Source: an uncultured Eubacterium sp. (GTDB lineage: Bacteria > Bacillota > Clostridia > Lachnospirales > Lachnospiraceae). Taken from it: DNA of 39,602 bases. The DNA is taken from positions 1-39,602 of the forward strand of contig CAOKNO010000021.1 in NCBI GenBank assembly GCA_948470065.1, in the 5' to 3' direction. Below, in pieces: positions 24,190 through 32,940 of this stretch (positions are counted from its first letter, which is position 1; each line of letters begins with the position of its first letter). The translations under genes were made by a program, and so were the position numbers. The notes beneath the pieces were generated by a model that ran no database searches, was not told the origin of the DNA, and saw only the letters and a program-made list of their open reading frames with translations.

Positions 24190-25911
24190 ATGGAAAGAAA
24201 GTGGAGGAAATACTTGTCAATCATTGGCGCAGCCCTGGTATTCGGGTGTGTCGCTATGGCTGTGATCCCCACGAAGGCAGAGGTGAAGGAATCGGACACG
24301 ATTCCAAAGCGCGTGTTTTTCGGGGAAGTTGCGGTAGGCGGGATGGACAAGGAAGGCGCGAGGGAAGCGGTAGAACAGTATATTAATGGCATTCGGAGCC
24401 AGGTCATTACACTTCAGGCTGGGAAGAACAGCATACAGGTCCCAGTTTCGGATCTTGGGATTTCCTGGAACAACCCAGAGATTGTAGACGACGCCCTTGC
24501 CCTTGGAAAAAGCGGAAATTTGATTGAACGGTACAAGGCAATGAAGGATCTTGAACATGAGGATAAGGTCTATGAACTTGCATATGGCGTAGATAGCCAG
24601 AAGGTTGCCAAGGTGTTGGAGGAAAATGCCCCTACGCTGAATACAGAGGCTGTCGACGGCGGCTTAACCAGAGAGAACGGAGGGTTCCAAGTGACGCCTG
24701 GCAGCCAGGGCGTTACTGTAAATGTGGAGAAGTCCATAGAAGTGCTTCAAGAATATTTAGATAAGGAGTGGGACGGCGGTTCTGCTACGGTTGAGATTGT
24801 AGCGGACGTCGTGAACCCCAGGGGTTCCGAGGAAGAGCTTTCCAAAGTCAAGGATCTGCTTGGCTCGTTCCATACTTCTTATTCAAGTTCTGGCGCGGGG
24901 CGTTCCAAAAATGTAGAGAATGGGGCGAACCTGATCAATGGGCACGTTTTGTATCCAGGGGATACCTTTTCTGTGTACGAGGCAGTAAGCCCGTTCGACG
25001 CGGAACATGGGTATGAGCTGGCAGGTTCTTATGAGAACGGGACTACGGTGGAAACGTATGGCGGCGGGATCTGCCAGGTGTCCACAACGCTTTACAACGC
25101 GGTAATCCGTGCGGAGCTTGAGATTGCAGAGCGTTACGAGCATTCTATGACGGTTAATTACGTGGATCGCTCTGCCGACGCAGCGATTGCCGGGACTTAC
25201 AAGGACTTAAAGTTTGTCAATAATACAAATGCGCCCATTTACATTGAAGGGTATACAGCAGATCGGGAACTTTATTTTAATGTGTTTGGGGAAGAGACCA
25301 GGCCGGAAAACCGGGAGGTAACCTTTGTCAGCGAAACTTTGTCTACATCTGAGCCGGGGACGCAGTACCAGGCAGCCCCAAGCCGTCCAATCGGTTATAT
25401 TTCACAGACGCAGTCGTCCCACACGGGATATACGGCGCAGTTGTGGAAGGTTGTGACGGTAGACGGCGTAGAACAGAGCAGGGAGATCTTCAACAAGAGT
25501 AATTATAAAGCATCCCCAAGGATTATTATGGTTGGGACGGCTTCAGCCAACCCTGCGGCAGTAAGCGCGATGAATGCAGCGATTGGAAGCCAGAACAGCG
25601 GCGCGATCAATGCAGCGGCTGCCCAGTGGAATGATGCCGCCCAGGCAGCAGCGGCGGCTCAGGCGGCGGCAGATGCAGCAGCGGCAGCGGCTCAGCAGCC
25701 AGGAGAAGGCCAGCCGGGCGAGGGACAGCAGCCAGGGGAAGGCCAGCCAGGAGAGGGGCAGCAGCCAGGGGAAGGCCAGCCGGGCGAAGGGCAGCAGCCA
25801 GGGGAAGGCCAGCCAGGCGAAGGGCAGCAGCCAGGGGAAGGCCAGCCGGGCGAGGCGCAGCAGCCAGGCGAAGGCGGTACAGAGCCTGGAGGAGAGGACG
25901 GAGGAGAGTAA
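24190..25911 (+). CDS. VanW-family cell-envelope protein with Gly/Pro-rich repeat tail
   Basis: Protein of 573 residues; ATG 24190 with AGGAGA upstream. A signal or anchor helix at residues about 8-25 (YLSIIGAALVFGCVAMAVI) makes it exported. Residues about 40-220 are a peptidoglycan-binding-type repeat domain (GGMDKEGAREAVEQYI). Then the VanW domain: VENGANLINGHVLYPGDTFSVYEAVSPF...YGGGICQVSTTLYNAVIRAELEI (GGGICQVSTTLYN is its signature), followed by a G5-like stretch (TYKDLKFVNNTNAPIYIEGY). An Ala-rich linker then leads to five copies of an 11-residue repeat (PGEGQPGEGQQ) and a GGEDGGE end. There is no sorting motif. VanW domains are linked to vancomycin clusters and cell-wall maintenance; the activity is unknown. 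Confidence 0.85.
   Translation: MERKWRKYLSIIGAALVFGCVAMAVIPTKAEVKESDTIPKRVFFGEVAVGGMDKEGAREAVEQYINGIRSQVITLQAGKNSIQVPVSDLGISWNNPEIVDDALALGKSGNLIERYKAMKDLEHEDKVYELAYGVDSQKVAKVLEENAPTLNTEAVDGGLTRENGGFQVTPGSQGVTVNVEKSIEVLQEYLDKEWDGGSATVEIVADVVNPRGSEEELSKVKDLLGSFHTSYSSSGAGRSKNVENGANLINGHVLYPGDTFSVYEAVSPFDAEHGYELAGSYENGTTVETYGGGICQVSTTLYNAVIRAELEIAERYEHSMTVNYVDRSADAAIAGTYKDLKFVNNTNAPIYIEGYTADRELYFNVFGEETRPENREVTFVSETLSTSEPGTQYQAAPSRPIGYISQTQSSHTGYTAQLWKVVTVDGVEQSREIFNKSNYKASPRIIMVGTASANPAAVSAMNAAIGSQNSGAINAAAAQWNDAAQAAAAAQAAADAAAAAAQQPGEGQPGEGQQPGEGQPGEGQQPGEGQPGEGQQPGEGQPGEGQQPGEGQPGEAQQPGEGGTEPGGEDGGE
25699..25863 (+). repeat. five tandem 33-bp units encoding an 11-residue repeat
   Basis: Five in-frame copies of a 33-base unit encode PGEGQPGEGQQ, the last with A for one G. 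The tail of the VanW protein is likely extended and wall-spanning. Copy number may vary between strains by recombination between near-identical units. Confidence 0.85.
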
Positions 25912-25921
25912 GAAAGAGATG

Positions 25922-25969
25922 GCTGCCGCATTAAGGGTGGAAGCACAATTCCTTAATGCGGCAGCTTTT
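25922..25969 (+). terminator. intrinsic terminator after the VanW gene
   Basis: A perfect 15-bp stem (GCTGCCGCATTAAGG at 25922 with CCTTAATGCGGCAGC at 25951) followed by TTTTC. It stands 10 bases after the stop codon. Confidence 0.9.
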
Positions 25970-26099
25970 CGTAACAGCTTTACTGGCCAGCCGCATTGCT
26001 TACAGAGGACGTTTTTCAATTGCCTAGAATCAAGGAAGTGCGAAAGAATAGTACAAGTAACACATATGGTTTACAGTGAAATTAGGAGGAGTTGTCTGG

Positions 26100-27089
26100 A
26101 TGAAGATAGGGAAGGTGCCAGAGAACGTGTTGAAACGTTCTGTTTTGCGCCAAATACGTACCAAACGCAAAGAAGTCCTGGTAGGAGCCGCAGTTGGGGA
26201 AGATTGTGCTGCCATTAAGCTAGGGGAAGACGAGGTATTTGTGATATCGACAGATCCGATTACAGGGACGGCTTCGGATATTGGGCATCTTGCCATCCAT
26301 ATCACGTTAAACGACCTGGCGTCCGCCGGAGCGGAGCCCGTAGGGGTTATGATTACGCTGCTGCTTCCACAGGAGAGCGAGGAACAGCAGCTAAAAGAGA
26401 TTATGGGACAGATGGAAACCGTCTGCGCCCAGGCAAACGTGCAGATCCTGGGCGGTCATACTGAGGTAACAAAGGCGGTAAACCAGCCTCTTGTAAACGT
26501 ATGCGGCGTTGGGAAGGTGAAGCAGGGAAGGCTGGTAGCCACATCCGGCGTAAAGCCTGGAGATGATATTTTAGCAAGCAAGTGGATTGGCCTGGAAGGG
26601 ACGTCCATCCTTGCGAAAGAAAAAGAGAAGGAATTGTCCGGACGTTTCCCAGGCTGGCTGGTAAAAGAGGCGCAAGGCTTTGCAGGGTACTTATCCGTGC
26701 TCCCAGAGGCCAGCGTTGCCGTGGGGTGCGGGGTCAGCGCGATGCATGACGTGACGGAAGGCGGGATATTTGGCGCGCTCTGGGAACTGGCGGAAAGCTC
26801 ACATGTCGGGCTTGAAATTGACTTGAAGAAGATACCCGTGAAACAGGAAACAATAGAAATCTGTGAGTTTTTCCAAATCAACCCATATGGGCTGATTTCC
26901 AGCGGCTGTATGCTGATGGCGGCAAGCGATGGGAACGGCTTGGCTAGGAAGCTGCAAAAGCAGGGGATCCATGCGGCCGTCATTGGGAAAGCAGTGGCAG
27001 GAAATGACAGGATTTTGTGGAATGGGGATGAAAAGAGGTTTTTAGAACCGCCGAAGGCCGACGAATTGTACCGCGTGCTATGCCCATAA
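26100..27089 (+). CDS. AIR synthase-family protein (PurM/HypE-like fold)
   Basis: Protein of 329 residues; ATG 26100 after AGGAGG. Seen: VGAAVGEDCAAIKLGEDEVFVISTDPITG, HLAIHITLNDLASAGAEPVGVMITLLLP, then VQILGGHTEVTKAV and the late ALHDV-type MHDVTEGGIFGALWELAE, the PurM-superfamily signatures. The closest style is HypE-like AIR synthase proteins of Clostridia, not true PurM. The HypE C-terminal PRIC is replaced by a VLCP end, and no hyp genes are near, so hydrogenase maturation is not supported. First gene of a long operon (Lrp, aminotransferase, trmL, ecf). ATP-dependent chemistry is likely; substrate unknown. Confidence 0.82.
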   Translation: MKIGKVPENVLKRSVLRQIRTKRKEVLVGAAVGEDCAAIKLGEDEVFVISTDPITGTASDIGHLAIHITLNDLASAGAEPVGVMITLLLPQESEEQQLKEIMGQMETVCAQANVQILGGHTEVTKAVNQPLVNVCGVGKVKQGRLVATSGVKPGDDILASKWIGLEGTSILAKEKEKELSGRFPGWLVKEAQGFAGYLSVLPEASVAVGCGVSAMHDVTEGGIFGALWELAESSHVGLEIDLKKIPVKQETIEICEFFQINPYGLISSGCMLMAASDGNGLARKLQKQGIHAAVIGKAVAGNDRILWNGDEKRFLEPPKADELYRVLCP

Positions 27090-27140
27090 AGTATGGAAAC
27101 TTTAGTGGATGCGGATAAGAATAGAAAGGAAGTATTTGAT

Positions 27141-27629
27141 ATGGAAATGCGGGAGAAAATCCTTACGTTTATAGAGAAGAACAGCCGTGTGGATTTGAAA
27201 GACCTTGCGATTATGCTTGGGACAGAGGAAGCGGTTGTTGCAAATGAGTTAGAGGCAATGGAGGAGGAGCGGATTATCTGTGGCTACCATACGTTGGTGG
27301 ACTGGGAAAAGACCAGCTTAGAGAAGGTAAACGCTCTGATTGAAGTGCGGGTAACGCCACAGAGGGGCAGGGGGTTTGACAGCGTGGCGGAACGCATCTA
27401 TAATTACCCGGAAGTAAACGCCGTATACCTGATTTCCGGCGGTTATGATCTCTTGGTGACGTTGGAAGGAAAAACGCTGCGCGAGGTTGCACAGTTTGTG
27501 TCCGACCGGCTTTCCACACTGGAATCCGTATTGAGCACAAAGACGAATTTTATTTTAAAGAAATACAAGGACCATGGCACGATCATTGCAAGGCCGATGG
27601 ACGATGAAAGGATGCTGGTGAGCTTATGA
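27141..27629 (+). CDS. Lrp/AsnC-family transcriptional regulator
   Basis: Regulator of 162 residues; ATG 27141 after AAAGGAAG (an upstream ATG at 27093 has no ribosome-binding site). An HTH at residues 1-55 (REKILTFIEKNSRVDLKDLAIMLGTEEAVVANELEAMEEERIICGY) is followed by the ligand-binding RAM domain (VNAVYLISGGYDLLVTLEGKTLREVAQFV). Its stop overlaps the aminotransferase start (ATGA), so translation is coupled and it probably responds to an amino acid related to that enzyme. Confidence 0.9.
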   Translation: MEMREKILTFIEKNSRVDLKDLAIMLGTEEAVVANELEAMEEERIICGYHTLVDWEKTSLEKVNALIEVRVTPQRGRGFDSVAERIYNYPEVNAVYLISGGYDLLVTLEGKTLREVAQFVSDRLSTLESVLSTKTNFILKKYKDHGTIIARPMDDERMLVSL

Positions 27630-28801
27630 GAAACCCACTGTCAAGCCGCATTACAGACGTCCCGTTTTCCGGCATCCGGAAATTTTTTGATATTGCGGCA
27701 GAGATGAAGGACGTGATTTCGCTTGGGGTAGGGGAGCCCGATTTTGATACGCCCTGGCATATCCGGGACGAAGGGATTTATTCGTTGGAAAAAGGGCATA
27801 CTTCCTATACTTCGAATGCAGGTCTGAAGGAACTTAAGATGGAGATTGCAAAATACCTGGAACGGCGGTTTGCGGTATCTTACGATTACGACAAAGAGAT
27901 GATGATTACGGTAGGGGGCAGCGAAGCCATTGATATGGCAATGCGCGCCATGCTGGATCCAGGGGACGAGGTGCTGATCCCGCAGCCTAGCTATGTGTCC
28001 TATATGCCGTGCGCTGTTTTGGCAAACGGGGTTCCGGTCATCATCAATCTGAAGGAAGAAAATGAATTTCGCCTGACGGCCCAGGAAGTAGAGGACGCAA
28101 TCACACCAGCCACGAAGATCCTGGTGCTGCCTTTTCCGAACAACCCAACGGGGGCTGTGATGGAACGGAAGGATCTAGAAGAGATTGCAGAGGTGATAAA
28201 GGCGCACGATCTCTTTGTGATCAGCGATGAAATTTATGCAGAGCTTACATATGTAGAAGGCCAGGAGCATGTGACGATCGCTTCCCTTCCAGGGATGCGG
28301 GAACGTACCGTATTAATCAATGGATTTTCCAAAGCGTATGCCATGACTGGATGGCGGTTAGGATATGCCTGCGCGCCAGAGCAGATTTTGGAGCAGATGC
28401 TGAAAATCCATCAGTATGCAATTATGTGCGCCCCTACGACCAGCCAGTATGCGGCTATTGAGGCGGTGCGCAACGGAGATGGCGACGTCGCGCAGATGCG
28501 TGAGGAGTACAATGGAAGAAGGAGGTATCTGATCAAGCGGTTTCGCGATATGGGCCTTCAGTGCTTCGAACCATTCGGCGCATTTTATGCATTCCCTTGC
28601 ATCCAGGAATTTGGCATGTCTTCGGATGAATTTGCCACAAGGATGCTCCAGGAAGAGAAAGTCGTCGTAGTTCCTGGGACGGCGTTCGGTAGCTGCGGGG
28701 AAGGGTTCTTGCGTATTTCGTATGCTTACTCTTTGGAGAGCCTGAAGGAAGCGCTGGATCGGATGGAGCATTTTATCCAAAGGCTGCGCAAGCAAGGGTA
28801 A
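27626..28801 (+). CDS. PLP-dependent aminotransferase, class I/II
   Basis: Enzyme of 391 residues that transfers an amino group between an amino acid and a 2-oxo acid. Seen: SLGVGEPDFDTPWHI, YTSNAGLKELK, the PLP-ring region PQPSYVSY, PFPNNPTGAVM, ISDEIYAEL and INGFSKAYAMTGWRLGYA with the Schiff-base Lys K236. An Arg in the late region (EGFLRISYA) matches the substrate carboxylate binder. It overlaps the Lrp gene by four bases, which probably regulates it. The exact amino donor is not evident; an aspartate/aromatic type is likely. Confidence 0.93.
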   Translation: MRNPLSSRITDVPFSGIRKFFDIAAEMKDVISLGVGEPDFDTPWHIRDEGIYSLEKGHTSYTSNAGLKELKMEIAKYLERRFAVSYDYDKEMMITVGGSEAIDMAMRAMLDPGDEVLIPQPSYVSYMPCAVLANGVPVIINLKEENEFRLTAQEVEDAITPATKILVLPFPNNPTGAVMERKDLEEIAEVIKAHDLFVISDEIYAELTYVEGQEHVTIASLPGMRERTVLINGFSKAYAMTGWRLGYACAPEQILEQMLKIHQYAIMCAPTTSQYAAIEAVRNGDGDVAQMREEYNGRRRYLIKRFRDMGLQCFEPFGAFYAFPCIQEFGMSSDEFATRMLQEEKVVVVPGTAFGSCGEGFLRISYAYSLESLKEALDRMEHFIQRLRKQG

Positions 28802-28854
28802 GGGAGTTACGCAATTACTGGGCATTGCAGATTTATGGGAAGGATAGGTTTTAT

Positions 28855-29361
28855 ATGGCCAAATTAAATATTGTGCTTTATGAGCCGGAAATCCCGGCAA
28901 ATACAGGGAATATTGGGCGTACCTGCGTAGCGTCCGGGACGCGTCTCCACTTAATTGAACCGCTTGGCTTTTCCTTAAGTGAAAAAGCAATCAGACGCGC
29001 CGGGATGGATTACTGGCAGGAGTTGGACGTTACTCGTTATGTAAACTGGCAGCAGTTTTTGGAGCAAAACAAAGACGCGAAGCTTTACTTTGCAACAACG
29101 AAGGGCAGGCAGGTCTATACGGAGGTCTGTTATGAACCGGAGTGTTACCTGGTGTTCGGGAAGGAAAGCGGCGGTATCCCAGAGGAGATTTTAAGGGAGC
29201 ACCCAAAGGAGTGCGTGCGGATCCCGATGATTGGCGATACGCGTTCCCTGAACTTATCCAATTCGGTTGCGATTGTATTATACGAAGCGTTGCGCCAGAA
29301 CCAGTTTGGCCATATGAAGCTTTCAGGGAAGCTGCATCGGCTGGACTGGGACGCATGTTAA
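28855..29361 (+). CDS. trmL: tRNA (cytidine/uridine-2'-O-)-methyltransferase TrmL
   Basis: SPOUT methylase of 168 residues that methylates the wobble ribose of leucine tRNAs. ATG 28855 after GGGAAGGATAGG. Seen: LNIVLYEPEIPANTGNIGRTC at the start (family motif 1), LVFGKESGGIPEEIL, and MIGDTRSLNLSNSVAIVLYEALRQ with the knot-forming N(L)SN residues. Length is normal. It lies between the aminotransferase and ecfA1 in one run of genes. Confidence 0.93.
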   Translation: MAKLNIVLYEPEIPANTGNIGRTCVASGTRLHLIEPLGFSLSEKAIRRAGMDYWQELDVTRYVNWQQFLEQNKDAKLYFATTKGRQVYTEVCYEPECYLVFGKESGGIPEEILREHPKECVRIPMIGDTRSLNLSNSVAIVLYEALRQNQFGHMKLSGKLHRLDWDAC

Positions 29362-29378
29362 TGTAGGAGATTCGGGCT

Positions 29379-30230
29379 ATGAAATTGATTGAAGCCAAGA
29401 AAATAGTCCATGAATACATCCGGCGGGATGAAGAGGGCAATGTAGAAGGCATTTTAAAAGCCCTAGACGGCGTCAGCCTGGAAATCAGCCAGGGGGAATT
29501 TGTGGCAATCCTAGGCCATAACGGATCCGGGAAATCCACCTTAGCAAAGCATTTCAATATGCTGCTCCAAGCGGGGGAAGGAACCTTGTGGGTGGATGGA
29601 AAGGACACCTCAGACGCCGGGAAGCTTTGGGAGGTGCGCAAGGCCGCTGGGATGGTATTCCAGAACCCAGACAACCAGCTTGTCGCAAGCATCGTGGAAG
29701 AAGACGTGGCGTTTGGGCCGGAAAACCTGGGCGTCCCTACGAAAGGGATCTGGGAACGTGTGGAATCCAGCCTGCAATCCGTTGGGATGCTGCGCTACCG
29801 CAGCCATTCCCCGAATAAGCTGTCTGGCGGGCAGAAGCAGCGCGTAGCGATTGCAGGCGTGATGGCAATGGAGCCGAAATGCATTGTGCTGGACGAGCCG
29901 ACCGCTATGTTAGATCCTGGAGGGCGCAAGGAAGTGCTGGACGCTGCAGAACGCCTGAACCGTGAGAAACACATTACTATTATTTTGATTACCCATTATA
30001 TGGAAGAAGCTATCCGGGCAGGGCGTATCTATGTTATGGACAGCGGGAAGGTCGTGATGCAGGGTGCGCCCAGGGAAATTTTTTCGAACGTGGACGCGTT
30101 AAGAAGCTGCCGCCTGGATGTGCCGCAGCCCACTCTTTTGGCGTATGAACTCCGTAAGGCAGGAATGGCGTTACCCGAAGGGATCCTTACAAGGCAGGAA
30201 CTGGTGGAAGCATTATGTCAATTATATTAG
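29379..30230 (+). CDS. ecfA1: energy-coupling factor ATPase EcfA1
   Basis: ATPase of 283 residues of a group II ECF vitamin/micronutrient importer. Walker [10 protein letters not shown] at residues 46-54, Q-loop FQNPDNQLV, signature LSGGQKQRV at 148, Walker B CIVLDEP at 168-174, and the H-loop in ILITHYME. It starts 17 bases after trmL and overlaps ecfA2 by 16 bases. Its partners are EcfA2 and EcfT; no S component is in the window, so substrate specificity must come from genes elsewhere. Confidence 0.94.
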   Translation: MKLIEAKKIVHEYIRRDEEGNVEGILKALDGVSLEISQGEFVAILGHNGSGKSTLAKHFNMLLQAGEGTLWVDGKDTSDAGKLWEVRKAAGMVFQNPDNQLVASIVEEDVAFGPENLGVPTKGIWERVESSLQSVGMLRYRSHSPNKLSGGQKQRVAIAGVMAMEPKCIVLDEPTAMLDPGGRKEVLDAAERLNREKHITIILITHYMEEAIRAGRIYVMDSGKVVMQGAPREIFSNVDALRSCRLDVPQPTLLAYELRKAGMALPEGILTRQELVEALCQLY

Positions 30231-31126
30231 ATAAGGTCAATTATGTATACAGCCCCAATACACCATATGAATCCTGGGCGTTGAAGCAGGTAAGCCTGAA
30301 CATTGAGGACGGGGAATTTATCGGGATCATCGGACATACGGGATCTGGCAAATCAACATTAATCCAGCATTTGAATGGTTTGCTCCGCCCTTCGTATGGC
30401 AGCGTTTATTATAATGGGCAGGATATTTACGATGAAGATTATAACCGGAAGGCGCTGCGTGGCAAGGTAGGGCTGGTGTTCCAACATCCAGAACACCAGC
30501 TATTTGAAACAACAGTGTTTGAAGACGTCTGCTTCGGCCCAAAGAACCAGGGGCGATCGAAGAAAGAGGCCGAGCTCCAGGCGTTTTCAGCCTTGCGCAG
30601 CGTAAAACTGCCAGAAAGCGATTGGTATCGTTCCCCGTTTGAACTGTCTGGCGGGCAGAAACGGCGTGCAGCCATTGCGGGCGTGCTTGCCATGCAGCCG
30701 GAGATCCTGGTACTAGATGAGCCGACGGCTGGCCTCGATCCCAGGGGAAGGGACGAGATCCTGGGGCTAATCGCGGGGATGCATCAGGCTTCCAAGCTGA
30801 CGGTAATCCTGGTATCCCATAGTATGGAGGATATTGCGGAATATGTCAGCCGGATTGTCGTTATGGATCAAGGAAAGATCCGATACGATGGGACGCCCAA
30901 AGAAGTGTTTGCCCATTACAAAGAATTGGAGCAAATCGGCCTTGCGGCTCCTCAGATCACATATTTGATGCATGAACTGCAAGATAGAGGGATTCCGGTA
31001 AATCCAGATGTTACGGCATTTGGCGAAGCGAAGGAAGCAATCCTTCAGATTTTCCAGGGAAAAGAGCAGGATGGTATAGAACGAGGGGCTTTCAGATTCG
31101 ATAAGGCAGATAGGGGACGCGTATGA
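30215..31126 (+). CDS. ecfA2: energy-coupling factor ATPase EcfA2
   Basis: Second ATPase, 303 residues. Walker [10 protein letters not shown] at residues 40-48, [21 protein letters not shown], signature [13 protein letters not shown] at 144, Walker [14 protein letters not shown], and VSHSMED as H-loop. The EcfA2 type is shown by PEHQLFE in the Q-loop. It overlaps both neighbours (ecfA1 by 16 bases, ecfT by four). Forms the module with EcfA1 and EcfT. Confidence 0.94.
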   Translation: MSIILDKVNYVYSPNTPYESWALKQVSLNIEDGEFIGIIGHTGSGKSTLIQHLNGLLRPSYGSVYYNGQDIYDEDYNRKALRGKVGLVFQHPEHQLFETTVFEDVCFGPKNQGRSKKEAELQAFSALRSVKLPESDWYRSPFELSGGQKRRAAIAGVLAMQPEILVLDEPTAGLDPRGRDEILGLIAGMHQASKLTVILVSHSMEDIAEYVSRIVVMDQGKIRYDGTPKEVFAHYKELEQIGLAAPQITYLMHELQDRGIPVNPDVTAFGEAKEAILQIFQGKEQDGIERGAFRFDKADRGRV

Positions 31127-31920
31127 TCAGGGATATTACAATCGGGCAATATTATCCGGCAGGTTCGATCCTCCATAAGCTGGATCCAAGGGTAAAGCTT
31201 ATGGCGGTGTTTTGTTATACCGTGACGCTGTTTTTATTCCGTAATGCAGCAGGTTTTGCGGTGGTCACGTTTGGGCTGGCCGCAATGGCTTGCCTGTCTA
31301 AAGTCCCGTTTGGATATATGGCAAAAGGCTTGAAATCCATTGCGGTAATCCTTATCCTTACCGTTATGTTCCAATTGTTTTTGACGCCTGGTAAGACGGT
31401 GGCGGGATGGTGGATCTTTTGGGTCACGGAAGAAGGGCTGAGACAGGCGGCATTTATGGCGGTGCGGCTTACGTATCTTGTCCTGGGCAGTTCCCTTCTG
31501 ACGCTTACGACAACGCCGAACCATTTAACGGACGGCATGGAAAAGGCGTTTCGCCCGCTCCAGAAAATCGGCGTCCCAGTACACGAGGTATCTATGATTA
31601 TGTCCATTGCGCTGCGCTTTATCCCGATCCTGATAGAAGAAACGGATCGGATTATGAAAGCCCAGCTTGCCCGCGGCGCTGAATTTGAAAGCGGGAATCT
31701 GATGAAAAAAGTAAAATCCCTGTTGCCCCTGCTCGTCCCCTTGTTCGTATCCGCATTCCGGCGGGCCGGGGATCTGGCGCTTGCGATGGAAGCAAGATGC
31801 TACCATGGAGGCGCAGGTAGGACGAAGATGAAGCCGTTGCATTACCAGAGAGAGGATCTTGTGGCATATCTGGGGATTGCAGGGTATTTTGTAGCAGTCC
31901 TTTTTAGTAGGAGGATTTGA
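31123..31920 (+). CDS. ecfT: energy-coupling factor transmembrane protein EcfT
   Basis: Membrane subunit of 265 residues. Seen: the start IGQYYPAGSILHKLDPRVKL (typical EcfT), several hydrophobic helices, and two coupling motifs ARG (LARGAEFES) and AR-C (EARCYHGG) at the places where the ATPases bind. It overlaps ecfA2 by four bases and ends the operon; the common next genes truA-rplM-rpsI are absent here. Confidence 0.93.
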   Translation: MIRDITIGQYYPAGSILHKLDPRVKLMAVFCYTVTLFLFRNAAGFAVVTFGLAAMACLSKVPFGYMAKGLKSIAVILILTVMFQLFLTPGKTVAGWWIFWVTEEGLRQAAFMAVRLTYLVLGSSLLTLTTTPNHLTDGMEKAFRPLQKIGVPVHEVSMIMSIALRFIPILIEETDRIMKAQLARGAEFESGNLMKKVKSLLPLLVPLFVSAFRRAGDLALAMEARCYHGGAGRTKMKPLHYQREDLVAYLGIAGYFVAVLFSRRI

Positions 31921-32028
31921 CGCAGAAGGAATTTTTGGAATAGTTGTCCCTTATTTCCAATCTCTTTGCATTCCGTATAGAATAGTCTTTGTATCTATGA
32001 CTTACGAAAGAGAATGCAGGAGGTAATT

Positions 32029-32607
32029 ATGAGTACGACACAACCGATTCGGTCATTGGAGGAAATTGAGGAGCTGAAGGACTATTTTTTCACAAAAAAA
32101 TCCAATATGAGGAATTATGCGCTTATCTGCTTAGGGATTAATTCCGCGTTGCGGATTAGCGATTTGCTGGTTTTGGAATGGAAAGACGTCTATGATTTTG
32201 CCGGGGAGCGCTTTATGGGGCACATTACCCTAGTTGAAAAGAAAACAGGGAAGTATACGCAAATTGCCCTGAACAAAAGCGCTGTGGAAGCGCTTTCTGT
32301 TTATAAGGATACCCTTGACGGAGTAAAGCCTGGGGATTATATTTTTACTGGCCGGGACGCAGGAAGCCATTTGAGCCGCTCCCAAGCCTTCCGCCTGATC
32401 CGGGACGCAGGAAGGGAATTAAATTTTGAATATGAGATTAGCTGCCATTCCTTGCGGAAAACCTTCGGGTATCATGCGTGGAAATCTGGCGTGCATCCTA
32501 TTATCATTATGATGATCTACAACCATTCCTCGTTCCAGGTCACGAAACGTTACATCGGCATAGAGCAGGACGATAAAGACCAGGTATTTCTGGATTTGAA
32601 TCTTTAA
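32029..32607 (+). CDS. catalytic-domain-only tyrosine recombinase
   Basis: Recombinase of 192 residues; ATG 32029 after GGAGGTAA. All catalytic residues can be seen: R42 (SALRISD), K72 (EKKTGK), H140-x2-R143 (CHSLRKT), H166 (YNHSS) and the nucleophile Y175 (TKRYIGI). There is no N-terminal core-binding domain, so it is shorter than XerC/D or phage integrases. Short forms like this include invertases that flip promoters in gut Clostridia (RecV of C. difficile is of similar size). Its stop is about 40 bases from a long perfect palindrome (32648-32697), and a related palindrome lies 2.2 kb away in the other orientation. No phage genes are near. Likely role: site-specific inversion. Confidence 0.87.
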   Translation: MSTTQPIRSLEEIEELKDYFFTKKSNMRNYALICLGINSALRISDLLVLEWKDVYDFAGERFMGHITLVEKKTGKYTQIALNKSAVEALSVYKDTLDGVKPGDYIFTGRDAGSHLSRSQAFRLIRDAGRELNFEYEISCHSLRKTFGYHAWKSGVHPIIIMMIYNHSSFQVTKRYIGIEQDDKDQVFLDLNL

Positions 32608-32647
32608 AAACAGACATGCTTGAGGGATGATAGAATCCCGTAGAAGC

Positions 32648-32697
32648 TGTAAATAAGCATGCAACATTTTGCCGAAAATGTTGCATGCTTATTTACA
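32648..32697. repeat. 23-bp perfect palindrome with GCCG centre (left candidate recombination site)
   Basis: Arms at 32648-32670 and 32675-32697 are perfectly complementary around the spacer GCCG. The core AAGCATGCAACATTTT is shared with the palindrome at 34899-34930, whose spacer reads CGGC, i.e. the same site turned around. No T run follows, so it is not a normal terminator. It stands just after the tyrosine recombinase gene. An alternative is a dispersed palindromic repeat. Confidence 0.7.
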
Positions 32698-32940
32698 ACT
32701 ATAATATCGGATGTTCTTTCCGATACTTAACCCTTTTTAAAATTTTTATTTTTTCTGTTTTTCTCTGTGTTTGGAATTGTATGCTTGGAATTGTATGCTT
32801 GGAATCAGAGCCAGCTCGCTAGAAAAGATAGAAACCTCTCCGCTATCCTAACTTCTGAGAATAGAAAACTACCTAAAATTAGAAAAACGACAGTGGTGAT
32901 ATAAAGGCAATTAAGCTTACAAAAAACCTTTAAAGCATAC
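32698..32940. other. AT-rich gap between palindrome and K+ channel stop
   Basis: No gene. It holds a 7-bp hairpin TATCGGA...TCCGATA (32705-32725) which could end the leftward K+ channel transcript, a T-rich run, and two and a half copies of a 14-base repeat TTGGAATTGTATGC (32771-32805). Nothing else is evident. Confidence 0.45.

Noticed and set aside
25574..26218. 214-residue open frame over the VanW repeat tail
   Set aside because: Produced by the GC-rich 33-base repeats read in another frame; it crosses the strong terminator at 25922-25969.
26100..27089. Naming the AIR synthase-like gene hypE
   Set aside because: The C-terminal PRIC motif is absent and no hydrogenase maturation genes are near.
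28358..29692. Two long minus-strand frames (210 and 220 residues) over the aminotransferase, trmL and ecfA1
   Set aside because: Opposite three clearly recognised genes; no domain or ribosome-binding site.
32648..32697. Palindrome as a plain terminator of the recombinase gene
   Set aside because: No T run follows on either strand and a second copy with inverted centre exists 2.2 kb away, so a recombination-site reading is preferred, though a dispersed palindromic repeat remains possible.
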